A stretch of 64,000 nucleotides of DNA from Ophiura sarsii (lineage: Eukaryota; Echinodermata; Ophiuroidea; Amphilepidida; Ophiuridae): positions 61,945,048-62,009,047 of the forward strand of contig CM069447.1 of assembly GCA_035610835.1 (NCBI GenBank), given 5' to 3'. Position numbers and translations under genes: made by a program. The notes below the pieces were generated by a model. The model saw nothing but the letters and a program-made list of their open reading frames with translations. It searched no databases and was not told the DNA's origin. This document shows, in pieces, positions 47,066 to 58,671 of this stretch; the stretch's first letter is position 1, and each line of letters begins with the position of its first letter.

Positions 47066-47620
47066 GGGCGTAATTAGGGAGGTGAGGGGTAGGGGGGGGG
47101 GGTGGTTATGCCCCCTCTGATCACAGGCCTGTCCCACCTCATGGCCCCACCCCAAATTGAAGACCCATAGTTACGCTACTGTTTATTAGTATGGTACATG
47201 ATGTCCAGTTTAAGCATGGATTGTGTTATCTAATGAATACCATGAAACAGGTGTGTCTTCTTTCTAGCCATCTTAAACACAGGTTTAGTATTCCCGACAA
47301 GATGGCTGCTAGCGCTAATCCATTGCATGGATAAACTCTGTTATTTTCAGGCTCAAGGGGATGGCAAGGATGAAGTTATAAAAAGATGTTTATCAATAAT
47401 AACACTTGGTAATACTGTGTATCCATCAATGCTGAAAAGCGCCGAAACGACAGAAATAGTAACATATATCCGGTAGATCCGCCATGAATAGTATAATTGT
47501 TTTTACCAGCCATTAAAGCGACAGTCAGCTATCCTTGAACTAATCGGATTAGGATCTATATATGATTGGACACAAAGCGAGGATTTTTTTAAGGTAGAAA
47601 AAAGATGAATAATTCAGAAT
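47066..47620. repeat. Repeat ABCD, copy D (left segment only)
   Basis: It begins GGGCGTAATTAGGGAGGTGA and a G run, then GGTTATGCCCCCTCTGATCA, and is collinear with copies B and C to AAAAAGATGAATAATT. It stops near the point where copy A starts. It lacks the CCGG element, so it is the empty site for 35174-35617. Confidence 0.88.
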
Positions 47621-47624
47621 GAGA

Positions 47625-48250
47625 CAATTCAATCAATTCAATTCAATTTATTCAGCAATATGAATACAGAAGATATAATAATAACACAATGTGATAAAGA
47701 GGCTAGGAGCCCCAAAAGAAACCCTGATAGCGGGCTTATAATATGGGGACCCTTAAAACAAGAAATGAATGTAGACCATATGAAAACAAAAACAAAACAA
47801 CAACATACGAGCAAAACAGGACAAGACAAAAACAGAGACTACACAGAAAATAACAAAAAACATAACAAAACAGAACTAAACCAATACATAACAAAGAGAC
47901 AGGAACATTGAACGAGTCAAAATACAAATGGTTGCCAAAGAAAAGCAGGTCATTGACTATGCGAACTTCAAGAGGTAGAAGAGACTAAAGCGGGAAAGAA
48001 GAGAGAATGAAAATGAAGGATGGAGAAAGAAAGAAAGAAAGAAAGGGAGGCTAGAGAACAAAATTATGTGTTGTCATGAGAAAGTGTGTGTGTTGAAGGT
48101 GTAACATAAGTGGAAATATAATGATGCTTGAGCTGTCTTTTGAATGATTGTTTATTTGTGATATTTGTGAGTGTGTGTGACAGAAACGATGTTGATCAGA
48201 GACTATATAAATATGGGACAAGTATCTCGAAGGCAAAGTCCCCGTCTACT
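47625..48250 (-). mobile_element. Possible retroelement 3' region
   Basis: On the minus strand, the sequence near 47640 reads AATAAATTGAATTGAATTGA, a polyadenylation-like hexamer followed by a short repeat tail as in many LINEs. Further in are A/C-rich (plus strand) low-complexity and GAAA-repeat tracts (47785-47900, 48020-48045). No reverse-transcriptase residue pattern is visible, so the call is weak. Confidence 0.3.
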
Positions 48251-50886
48251 ATGCGCAAATTCACGGGTGAAGGTTTTATAGGGGGCGCACTATCATGGTC
48301 ATAAAAAACCAGACGACCTAAGACGTGGTGGATTTTATCGGCTCAAAACATGATTTGTGGCACAGAAATAGTACATCAATGGTAAAAAAGCTGATTGTGA
48401 TTTAGAGTAGAACTGATTTGCTTTGATGATAGCAGAATTAGTTCTTATAGGCCTATGACACGAAACACTCAGAATTGATTATTTGAAATTATTTTGTACG
48501 TGTAACAAAATACGAATTTTAAATTGTGGATGGTTTCGTCTGGCAGCAGTGGCGTACCCAGCGGGGGGAGGGGGGGGGGGGGGCAGGGGGGGGGGGCGGC
48601 TGGAGCCCCCCCCCCCCCCCCTTGGAACCCTTGCCTCCCGCTTGCCCCTTGCTAGACATATAAACCTAAAAGGATGAGGAGCGCCCAGTCATACCATTCA
48701 TGTGCAGCAATCCAGATCTGACGCGGCATTATTATTATAGTTGATGGCCCATCGAATATTATCATTCAGTTTAATTTGTAACACGACCTCATTATTTGAG
48801 TTTTGAATCCAGTGTTATCCGCACGAGTATTACGATTGTCTAAATAACATGAACAAGCTTTTAGTAATGGTTCCGACATACATACTATGATATATTTAAA
48901 AAATGATCTATGCATCTATGCCGCTAAAATTATGGCATTTCAGAAGACGTATGCCAATCAAAACCTACTAGTGACATGCTTGAACATTTAATATGAATTG
49001 AAACATGAATAAGTATCACGTATCACGTATTTTGCAGTGCGGCTAATCTGTGGAATCTTTTGACTGTATATATTAGGAGGATCAAAATACGGGTTGACCC
49101 CAGCAAATTGCTACAAAAAGGGATTTCATCTGTTTTTGGCTCTGCTTGACATCAGAATTGACCAAAAAGAAAATCTGACTACTGAAAGAGGTTATTTTCA
49201 AGATGGCCGCCAATACCCTAAATTGGCAAGTATTATTCACCCTAGATATAGAACCTCACGTGTTACTGATGCCCATGAAATCTAAAGAGCAAGAATACCG
49301 TATGTTAAAAACGAAGCGGTTAAATAGGCGATGCTTTATATAATTGATGCAGCACATCAAAAGAGGAACTTTGCGGCTGTGTTTTTCAAGATATATATTT
49401 GTAACCGTGTTTTGTTTTATTATAAGTGTCATTTTAAAGCTTAATAAACACACATGATAAACTCAAACTTGCCTTCACCTTGGTGACGATGTACTTTTAA
49501 GCCCAGGTAGGCTATTAATTATTTACTCGGAACAAAGAAGTGTTCAATGACAGCCATATTGTGACGCACTTGATTTAGTCAAAGAGACTCGTTTCATGTC
49601 TCGGGACCAAATGCATTATATCCCTGTTGACTAAGATATATACATAGTCACGTTTACCGCTACCGTTATATCATTAGACTTTGACGTGTTGCTCACAAGA
49701 TGTCCCATGTCCATATAATTTGGTGATCACTATAAGGATTTTGTATCTATATATTATGGGTTATGTCTATAAACGTTTGGATTATTGGTGACTCGGTGGT
49801 GTGAGAGTGTCAAACCGTACTGCAAGCATGCGTGACCACATTACGCGTATTAAGGTGTGTTTTCTTGAGAGAGATGGGGGAGCGTTAAAGGCATATTATG
49901 TGAACTTTTCCATAGGGCGCCCTCTATCTGTGCTTTTCCCCCCTAGAAATGAATGCATTTGTTTTGGTCAAATTACACTTATAACCATAAAACCAAAAAA
50001 CTTGTAAGTTACAGAGCAATATTTCTCCTAGGCAGATTTTAAAATAAGTTGCCCTGGTACAGGACAGTTTATTTTCCGAGTGTTTTTTTCGATCGTATGA
50101 TAGAATTTCATGGTTTCACACCATTTTCCACCGTTCTAACGCCGTTTACAATGTTTCCGGTTACAACTGCAACTGTGCACAAATGAACACACGCCTACGA
50201 AATGCTTAATGATAAAAATCAAACAAATATGTTGAAAAATTCCTTAAATTAAAAGCAGATTGCCATTTTGAGTTAATATTGTGCTGTGATTTTTTCTTTA
50301 ACGGAAAATACATTCAAAATAGATTTATGTATTCATGGAGTCTTTACTGATGGTCAAATTTCATTATAAGAGAGAGAAATAAATATGTGTACAACATTTG
50401 CAAAGGATCACATAATATGCTTTAAGGGGTGTAAATTCGACCCTTGTCAAGAAATGGATACTTTGTTCAAAACATGTCGATATGTTTTCTCGTTTAGGGT
50501 TCAAATTAGGGAGGAAAACACGAGAAACCATTTGAGAATGAGCAGAGATATGATGATTTATGTTTCTCCTACCCTGAAATTGTGCTGTTTCACTATCAAA
50601 TGAGACACTTTTGAAAAGACTTGTAAAAACTTGACACCTCTATTTATGGGTACTCACTACATGGCTCTATCTAGGGGGTCTATATTAACTACCTATAGAT
50701 GTGATCAGACTTAAGATGTGACACCTGCTGAACGATCACATATTTGAGGGGCTCTAGTCCCTGGACTAAATTAAATACCCATTACGGAATAAAGCTGTAT
50801 AATCCTCTAAACCCGTCAATAGAGGATTTGTGCTAGGTCAATTCCGTGAAATCCTACATTAAGGATACACCCAAGTTCGATTTGTC
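48251..50886. other. Low-copy DNA with one G/C-run block
   Basis: At 48549 the sequence CAGTGGCGTACCCAGCGGGG followed by long G then C runs (to about 48620) resembles a hAT left end; no right end was found. Otherwise no genes are recognised; frames at 49094-49285, 49801-50007 and 50385-50603 have no family resemblance. Confidence 0.4.
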
Positions 50887-50890
50887 TTAA

Positions 50891-51128
50891 CGCTTTCCAC
50901 GCGGCTGCTATTTTACCAAATACAAAACAGATTTTTCAGAAACCTTTCCCAACTTTCAAGGTATATTTCAAGGATTACTGACTCGATACTAGGCATGTTT
51001 GTACTTATTTCAAAGCATTTCTCATGGTGAGACCAAATATGGTAATGAAATACAATAATTTTGACATTTTTTAAACATTTTGACAAAATTTGGAATGTCG
51101 TCTGCAGCCGCCTGCCGCATAGAAAGCG
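50891..51128. mobile_element. TTAA-flanked MITE of the CGCTTTCCACGCGGC family
   Basis: TTAA flanks both ends (50887-50890, 51129-51132). The left end CGCTTTCCACGCGGCTGC matches the reverse complement of the right end, CGCTTTCTATGCGGC. It shares internal sequence with 15069-15207 and 60735-61190. TTAA specificity suggests piggyBac or Kolobok machinery. Confidence 0.9.
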
Positions 51129-51132
51129 TTAA

Positions 51133-51698
51133 GAAAGAACAGGTTGTTCTATTGTCACGGTTGAATGAATAACAATGCACTGTTGGGCAGAAGGTGAAAT
51201 ATTTACTATCATTATGCAGTTGGGATTCATAGATACAATAATGACAAATTTCATCTGGCTGACACGTATATTCGTGAAGTTAGGAGGAAGGTAGCAGAAC
51301 TTATTAAATGCTCTTCGTAGAAGTCCGACTGAAACGGGCAAGGACGCCTATTATTCACCGGTCTGGAATCTCTAGAAATCGGCATGTGATGAAAAGGATT
51401 CAAATCGCTATAATCCCCATTATATAGGTAGTCTTCAAAGATGATTGTGTTATGTGTAAATAGCAATGATAAGTAGTCTTAGGTTTCTAAGCATGACGCA
51501 GTGATGTGTACTTTACACTGGGATCTGTATGTTAAATGCATACAAGCGGATGATCTGTGTAAATGGCAATTGCTTCTAACTCGAATCCCACTCCATCTTT
51601 GTTGAGGTTATTCAACCCTGTAAATCCCCAATTACAAGTATATTGTAATCCGTTAAATCACACACTTTATGGAGGCCCTGCATGGATATGACGTAGTT
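51133..51698. other. Low-copy DNA
   Basis: I see no gene or bounded repeat here. Confidence 0.4.
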
Positions 51699-52102
51699 CT
51701 GCTGGGGAAGAAACCGCTAATAAACGCTAAGTTTGCCCAGTAGAAACAGGCAGAACCCGGCAATAATCGGTCCCTTCACAAACCAGGTTTGGAACCGGCA
51801 ATAATCAGCAATAATCAGCAATAATCGGCAATAAACCCAATAGAAACAGAAAGGTGATTCTTAGCGGTTTACCGTGAACCGTGTCACGGTGGGTTATACA
51901 CATTGTTGTGAAGCAATATTTTTCAAGTGCGGTGGCACTGTTTGGTATTACAAAAGGTCAAATGTCGTGGCCCATCGACTAGGATCGATAAACTTAGCGG
52001 TAACTTTTCGCGAGTAGAAACAGGGGGGGATTAAAAACCGACCGATTGAAACTAAGCGTTTATTAGCGTTTACTTTTTGCAATGCCCCAGCAGAAACACG
52101 CT
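51699..52102. mobile_element. Inverted-repeat element with CTGCTGGGG ends
   Basis: CTGCTGGGG...CGCTAATAAACGCTAAGTTT at the left pairs with AAACTAAGCGTTTATTAGCG...CCCCAGCAG at the right. CGTAGTT lies outside both ends (51692-51698, 52103-52109). The interior repeats CAATAATC(A/G)G. The right end is about 7 nt longer than the left. Confidence 0.7.
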
Positions 52103-52157
52103 CGTAGTTAACCGGAATCATGGCGAACTACTGAACTTTGTTCACCAAAACTATAAG

Positions 52158-52642
52158 ATCCCACACCACTAAATAGGCCCCCTTTACATTTACATGTTAA
52201 AGGGGTGTTACAAAACGTCGAATTTCTTGCTTATAGAGCGACTGGTTTTTTCAACTTTATAATTTTTCTGTAAGTTCATGATATTTGTGATCATTGAACA
52301 CAAAACTTATATTTGTAACCTTGAAAGTTCCGGGAAATTTCCCCCGATTTTTGGACAGCTGGCGCATCGATCTAATTTATCATCGAAGAATTGAGCAGTG
52401 TTGACACACATGTACTATCAAAATCACACAAAATCTGCAAAATGTACTGAAAAGATCTCTTTTTGCACTGTATATATTACTATTAGTCCTAAAATCAGGA
52501 TTATATTCCAACTTTAATCATTTGGGGGCAATAAGTACCTTTCCTGATAACTTATGATTATGATTGGGCCACAGGATGCTCAGACAGAAAGAAAAGCCGA
52601 GTGTCGTCGGCAATGACTACAATCATTTAGTGGTGTGGAATC
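52158..52642. mobile_element. MITE with CACACCACTAAAT ends and 5-bp duplication, copy 2
   Basis: ATAAG flanks both ends (52153-52157, 52643-52647). The left end ATCCCACACCACTAAATA pairs with the right end ATTTAGTGGTGTGGAATC. It shares termini and 5-bp target length with 37631-38136 but not internal sequence. Confidence 0.82.
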
Positions 52643-52647
52643 ATAAG

Positions 52648-54962
52648 AAGCTTACAATCACATGCGAGTTAACATTACTTCCAAAAATCCCGTGTCAATT
52701 AAAAGAATAAACTGAATGATTTGTAAAACTCTATGATACCGGTGAACGGCGCGTGGTTGATTCGTTTCTTTAGAACCAATCGATGAATTTATGTAGGGCC
52801 TCTATATTTCTTGATCATGATCATAGGTTTATGATTTCATCCATGCGAATCCTATTTGGCAAAATTGTATTGTGTCCTCTCTGTAGGAATCAATAATTAG
52901 AAAATATTCAAATACGTGTTAAACATTATTATATACATTGTACCTATGAGCAGTGATGGAAAAGACATATTTCTAACCCATTACTAATAATTATTGTACT
53001 GTCATGTTTTACATATGTTTAACGAATCAAATAAAGGGACACAATGTCATGTTGATTTTTTATTTGTTTTTATTTTAATCAATTTAATTCAGAATTCAAG
53101 ATGATCATTAAAAATTGATATTTTTGTTGTTTCTACTGATTAAAACAATGTTTTTAATATGTTGAAATACCACCCTTCACCATGTAAAATGCTGATCGGG
53201 CCCGATCAGCATTTTTGAATCGACGTTTTGTTGTACAAAGTGGGCTGATTTTTCTTAATCCTTATAGGTGTAAGTTCATACATGTAATATACAAATCCCA
53301 GTTTTATTAATATATTTTGTAATTGAGGGCGCTGCCTCCACTACATCTCTTAATGCCCCTTTAATAGCCTACTGTCTCCACAAGGACATTCCTCATTACT
53401 CAAACAACAAGTACAATGTGGCTAGGTGAAAAGTCTGTGAAAATCAAAATTGTCTGAAAACCATTAATGATCTTAGCCCTTACTGATACAAATATAAAAA
53501 ATCAACGAAACACAGAAATCATTCTAATGTGTGAGAGCCCGGATAGGCCTTATGTCGGTTATTAAATATTGTTATACATCGTATAAACTTATCTTCTAAT
53601 ATTTGTTTCTATACTAATGTAAGGATGCACGGAAATCCCGGTATAGGGAAACTTACATTATAATGATTTCAAACAAGGTATTTTGACTTTTCCCCCTAGA
53701 TCCCTGGATGTATTTTTTTAATCCCTTGAGGTTTCGTAAGCCAGCCTGCAATTGATAAGCGTTCTGTCTGAGTACTTTTACTGAATATATTTATTTTATA
53801 TTTTATTATATTATACATAAAATCAACGCATGTTTTCATAATCCAAATTTGTGACTTTGAATCTCAGCTAAAACAATTATATTAATTTGATCTGAGTACT
53901 GGTTGTACTTTTCTAGAGATGCGGTGAAAACCGAATGTCTGTTTATTATGACGGAAACGAATGGAAAACAGCAATTTATCACCAAAGAGCTTATCATTTC
54001 GCCGATTCTATAGATATAAAACGTACCTAGTGGTCAAATATAACCGTTCTAAATTTCAGGTATCGCTTAAACAGAATATAAACAATAAAAGTGACTATGC
54101 AGGAGTAAATGGTAGGATTCCAAGTCAGTTGATATTATTGACTATTCTGAAGGTTGCACAAAAAGAAAACCCATAAAGTGGCTATCATGCTAAAGATTCA
54201 CCTCCGAGGCATTACTAAATTTGACGGATTAGCAATATTTCAATATGCTAAAATACAGTCGAGTTGATATTATACTATTTGCAAGCCTACAAGAGTTAAT
54301 ATTGCTTACCATCTTATTTCTACGCGTATATTTATATCATCCATTGTTTTTCTATTTTCTGTATTAGAATCGTGTTCTTATATTTAACCATACAATATAG
54401 AGAGAAAAAGAAAGGAAAAACAACTGGTGTGCACTGTTGGCCGGTAGCCGCCTATGTGTAGCAACGAAAGGGTTCTGATTCGAAATGACAGCTATAATAT
54501 TATAAGAACTGTCTATTATTTATTATTATTATTTATTTTGAGGGTAATTTTCCGCTAACATCAGAACCAAAGTGAAAAAGATATCAATTATTATTACTAT
54601 AATAATTGTGTTGCCTTTATTCAGAGCTATAATCATGACAAATGTCACGAGGCTAACATTCATATTAGCGATGTTATGAGGGAGGAGGGAGACAATATTG
54701 AATGACCCTCTTAATTACACTGATAACTAAAAAAATTAACAAACCATTATTTATTAAATGGTTGTTCCAATATATTCAGATCCTCTTAAGAATTTAACAC
54801 ATTCAATGATATGTTGATCAAAAGTATTTAATATTTTCTCTTTATTTTATTTCATTAGATGATTTACAAATGCTCATATCTAAGGTAATGGACAGAAATT
54901 GATAAGTAGCATATCTGCATATGCACCTTGTGTAATCATGCTATATATTATATTCATATTGT
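52648..54962. other. Low-copy DNA, probably intron upstream of the receptor exon
   Basis: No exon of the receptor is recognisable here; in particular no TM1-TM4 or ligand-binding-domain sequence. A 30-bp palindrome lies at 53186-53215. The frame at 53961-54176 has no domain resemblance. Confidence 0.45.
53186..53215. repeat. Perfect 30-bp palindrome
   Basis: AAAATGCTGATCGGG is followed directly by its reverse complement CCCGATCAGCATTTT with no spacer, centred on GGGCCC. Confidence 0.95.
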
Positions 54963-55004
54963 TTATTCTTTTCTTTCTTTCTTTCTTTCTCCAATATATT
55001 ACAG
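54963..55004 (+). promoter_or_regulatory. Polypyrimidine tract and 3' splice acceptor
   Basis: A TTCT-repeat pyrimidine tract (about 54968-54991) is followed by CCAATATATTACAG, giving an AG at 55003-55004 directly before the coding exon. The reading frame of the exon starts with the first base after AG, so the intron is phase 0. Confidence 0.85.
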
Positions 55005-55586
55005 GTGATGCTATCCATAGTCTCAGCAATTGTTAGTCCGAGTCAACCAACATTAATCATACCAAATCCACCCAGAAATCATCTTGAACTTTACTGCAGT
55101 TTCGGTGTCGGCTTCATCGCCTCCGTCGTCTATAATCTTCTCATTGTCCTCACGTGTTGCGTTTACGCCTTTAGAGCGCGGAAGGTTCCCGCCAATTATA
55201 ACGAATCACGGTTTATCGCCGTGAGTGTGTATTCCACTTTGGTTGTCAGTCTCGCCACAGTGCCCGTGTACTCTACGTCAGATGAGATTCTACCCAAGGT
55301 GGCCACCATATGTCTCGCTTTACTATTAAACGCTTATCAGACCCTAGCATGTGTGTACTTACCTAAACTGTACGCCATTTTGTTCGTGGGGGATGGGGGT
55401 ATGGAGATCGATGATTGGCGCTCGACTATTGTGAGAACAATACAGCAATCTCGCGTGCATCCAAATGACACGACTGATCAGGAGGATAATGGACCGGGTA
55501 CCAGCAAAAGAAAATCAACAGTTGGGAAAGGTGGTAAGAAGTCTATTGTTAATAGTCGCCAGGCTGACGAAGTTGATTTGATGTAG
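55005..55586 (+). CDS. Terminal exon of an mGluR-like class C GPCR (TM4 end to C-terminus)
   Basis: The exon encodes 193 residues. Residues 1-11 look like the end of TM4, and Cys31 sits where the extracellular-loop-2 cysteine that pairs with TM3 lies in this family. TM5 is about 34-56, TM6 about 69-89 and TM7 about 97-118. The block RKVPANYNESRFIA (59-72) matches the loop-3/TM6 signature of metabotropic glutamate receptors, and YLPKLYAILF (118-127) the TM7 end. The tail (128-193) is acidic, then Lys/Arg-rich (168-179), and ends EVDLM. Such receptors sense glutamate or related ligands at the plasma membrane and signal through G proteins. The exon is GC-richer than its surroundings. The first codon is GTG after a splice acceptor, so this is not a translation start. 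VPANYNE recalls group I receptors, but the sequence is divergent; subtype is undecided. Confidence 0.93.
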   Translation: MMLSIVSAIVSPSQPTLIIPNPPRNHLELYCSFGVGFIASVVYNLLIVLTCCVYAFRARKVPANYNESRFIAVSVYSTLVVSLATVPVYSTSDEILPKVATICLALLLNAYQTLACVYLPKLYAILFVGDGGMEIDDWRSTIVRTIQQSRVHPNDTTDQEDNGPGTSKRKSTVGKGGKKSIVNSRQADEVDLM

Positions 55587-55860
55587 CTTGTGAGTGTACA
55601 CCAAGGGGGTTGTCTGTGGATCACACGTGGCTATCACAGAAATACCACATGAGTCTCACGTGGTATAAATCGCACTGGATACCAACACATGGTAACTGCA
55701 AGTTACAATCGGACTGATGCCGATTTGATGTAACCTGTGTGTGTATACCACGTGGGTATGCTGTGGATTACACGTGACTATCAAATGGATAACAGATATC
55801 ATACCACATTGTAAAATCGCACTGGATTATTATTCAAAGTAGGTATTAATTGTAGATGAT
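55571..55860. repeat. 148-bp tandem duplication spanning the receptor stop codon and 3' UTR
   Basis: GATTTGATGTAGCTTGTGAG (from 55574) recurs at about 55722 as GATTTGATGTAACCTGTGTG. Matching continues through GTGGAT(C/T)ACACGTG(G/A)CTATCA and ends with the shared ATCGCACTGGAT (55667 and 55816). A more diverged third piece appears at about 57212-57255 (ACATGGGTCTCCTATGGATG + ACACGTGGCTAT), beyond the transposon at 55862-57126. Confidence 0.85.
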
Positions 55861-55861
55861 A

Positions 55862-57126
55862 CACTGCAAAAAGGTTGCTTAAATATTTACTCAACATTTT
55901 ACACAACGTTGTTGAAGTATGCAACCGCTCAAATGTTGCGTAAAATTTACCCAACGACCGTTGGATAACATGTATTCACCAACAGTTGAACAATTCCAGT
56001 TACTCAACAGTTGCACAATCTGAATTACACAACAGTTGGGTATTATTAAGTAACCATTTGTCGGGCATTTTAATACCAACTGTTGCTTAATTTGTGAATT
56101 GTAGCCATATGTTGGGTGTTTTAATGCAAATCGTTGCTTTTTGTGACAAGGTTTTATTATATATTGAGCATTTTTGTATAGCAACACGGGGTATGCAAAT
56201 GATGTGAATTCTGGGCGATGCAGCAGAGCTACATACATCACTTATTCCCGGTAGTGAACCGGTAACTTGTAAAGAGAATTCTTGGCGATGCAGAAGAGCT
56301 ACATACACCATTCCCTCTCGGTAGTGAATCTGTAATTTCTTTTAACATGTTATTTAACTATATATGTAATATCTGACATCTCTTATCATTGGTGTTTTTT
56401 TACTGTGAACGTTGTCCCAACGTAGTCTTGCTATCTGGGTATGAAGGTATAAATAGTCAATATTATATGATACATAAACATATTTATGTGATTCTTTTGG
56501 TAGAAAATAGATCACATGACATGAACTATTCAGTATATGTCCATGTCTTGTATTTTTTGGCTATACAAATCGACTATTCAATATTCATCGCTAGTGACGT
56601 CGCTAGTATCACCGCTGAAATGATATTCATAAACAAATATATGTCAAACAAGGATGGCAACTTTAAACTATTTTGTCAGTGTTTGCGCTTTATTCCGTTT
56701 TGGATGCCAAGACAGAATGAATCTAATTGTGGTCCTGGGGCACAAGTTGCGGACGGGATAAGATATATGCGTATACAAACCATTCCCCAAATTCTGAGAA
56801 GATCCATCACACGGACGCCATTAGAATCTAGAATTTAAGCAACAATTGATCAATAAAAAACACATCGGTAAATCTTAACATAAGTTGCGTGATTGCCTGA
56901 GACAAATACTCAACAGTTGCCCAATTGAAACAATGAACGCAATATTTTAGCAACAAAACAAGTTTTGACCGGGGGTTTCCCCAACTTGTTACTAAATTGT
57001 TTTGCTCCACTGTTGTATACAACACCTAGATTTCTACATAATGTTGAATGAATTTTAATCAACACGTCAACCAACGGATGATAAAATTACTTTTAGCAAC
57101 GTATTTTAAGCAACCTTTTTGCAGTG
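55862..57126. mobile_element. TA-flanked element with CACTGCAAAAAGGTTGCTTA ends
   Basis: TA flanks both ends (55860-55861, 57127-57128). The left terminus CACTGCAAAAAGGTTGCTTA is the exact reverse complement of the right terminus ending at 57126. Subterminal regions on both sides are full of CAACAGTTG / CAACGTTG words. Internally, 56193-56262 and 56275-56340 are a tandem duplication (GGCGATGCAG(C/A)AGAGCTACATACA). A 149-codon open frame at 56389-56838 shows no DDE-transposase pattern I can recognise. It probably lies in the receptor 3' UTR or just downstream. Confidence 0.9.
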
Positions 57127-57128
57127 TA

Positions 57129-58660
57129 CGTGGCCACCACACGTATACAACAATATCGCTATATTAGCATTGCATGGTACAACCGTGCTGTATATATTTG
57201 TACCATACTTGTACATTATACTACATGGGTCTCCTATGGATGACACGTGGCTATATAATACGGCAAACTTGTTTTGCCGATTACATGATTCAATTCTACA
57301 GACAATTTTGATTTTGAGCAAACGATATAAACTGGAATAATACGGCATCACAAGATTCATTTCTACTGTGTACGCATGCGTACCACATACATTTTATCAA
57401 ACACTATTTAATAGTGGCCGTCAAACTCATTTGGACATAATTTGACAAAAAACTCGCGCGCGCCAATAGTCAGTGCACACATGGATTGATTTGTTAAACA
57501 CGTAATAGGAAAGCACGGGCCTACGCAGAATACGCTTGCCTATGTGAGAATTTTGACTATAAGATTTTGAAGGCAACTTAAGTTCCGATAATTCTTCGTA
57601 CATACATTTCATGCCATTCTTCAGAGCCGTGAAATCAGAGCGTATTCGAGTGATAGCAGCGTAGCACAACCGCAGAATGCTGCGTCTGCCCTTGAAATAT
57701 GGACTAACGTCAATTGATAGAGGAATTTATGTATTAGAGAATGGTTGAAGTTTCATGTTTCCCAAACCAGTAGTTCAGTCATTATATTGTAACCTACTAA
57801 TGTGTGAATACATGGAACGTTTGATTAAATTTAAAATTAAGTATAACGTGTTCTTAAAACAATACATTAAAGAATTAGACTCAGCTTTACTTCTGGTAGT
57901 CATAACATAAATATATCTTTGAGTTTTCGATTTGTTAGACCTAATAATCTACAGTGACGTCAGAACGTATCCCATAATAGTAGCTTTAATTACCGCTCAC
58001 GTGATTCAAATGCTCTGATGTATGCATGCAATCGATCATAAACAAATGATAAATTATACGTCGGTCAGTGGAACGTGGAACATACTCTGATGTTACTGCA
58101 CATATGTAAATAATTAGTATAAGGTTTGGGCTTCAGAGCGCAGTGGCAATACTTTGTGGCCTTTCATATAGATATGGTGTTGTCTTAACAACCTTTTATA
58201 TGCTATAACATTTTATTGTCATGTAACCCGTGGTATGGCCTTCGACTGAATTTGTAAATACGATTGTGTTGCGATATGTTGATATGTTAACTAGCACCAC
58301 ACCGTAATATGTTGTGATTATATGTAAAATATGTTGTTTAAGAAATAAAGTAGACTTTATCATCTGATAGCACAATTATATGTGTCATTAAGCCGTTCCA
58401 AGGGCACGAGACATGCGATACTGCAGCTAAGGCGATGTTTACATATCGGATGTTGTGTATGGTGCAATAAGAGTGTAATTTAAAATAGTGTAGATCAAAA
58501 ATATTAATAGTAGGCCTATAGTATTGAATCTTAGCGTGTAATAAGCCAAAATCTTCCGATATTTGGAACTTTAAACGGCGTTTAGAGGTCGGCTCATTTT
58601 ATGACGTCATTGTGACGTCATGCGTGGGATGTTTGTACCTTTTTATATATGGAAAGAAGA
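57129..58660. other. Receptor-downstream low-copy DNA
   Basis: An AATAAA hexamer at 58344-58349 could end the receptor transcript; an earlier one (56852-56857) lies inside the transposon. Frames at 57106-57360 are open on both strands and have no family resemblance. A CRE-like block lies at the right end. Confidence 0.4.
58602..58650 (+). promoter_or_regulatory. Candidate promoter: two CRE palindromes and a TATA-like box
   Basis: TGACGTCA occurs at 58602-58609 and 58613-58620, 11 bp apart start to start (about one helical turn). TATATAT follows at 58644-58650. A further TGACGTCA lies at 57955-57962. CREB/ATF proteins are known to bind this palindrome. No gene is seen immediately downstream, only the 87-bp array. 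Confidence 0.4.
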
Positions 58661-58671
58661 CTACTTAAGTA

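Noticed and set aside
56389..56838. 149-codon frame as a host gene or transposase
   Set aside because: It lies wholly inside a TA-flanked element. I could not see a DDE/D pattern or any known domain, so it is mentioned only under the element.
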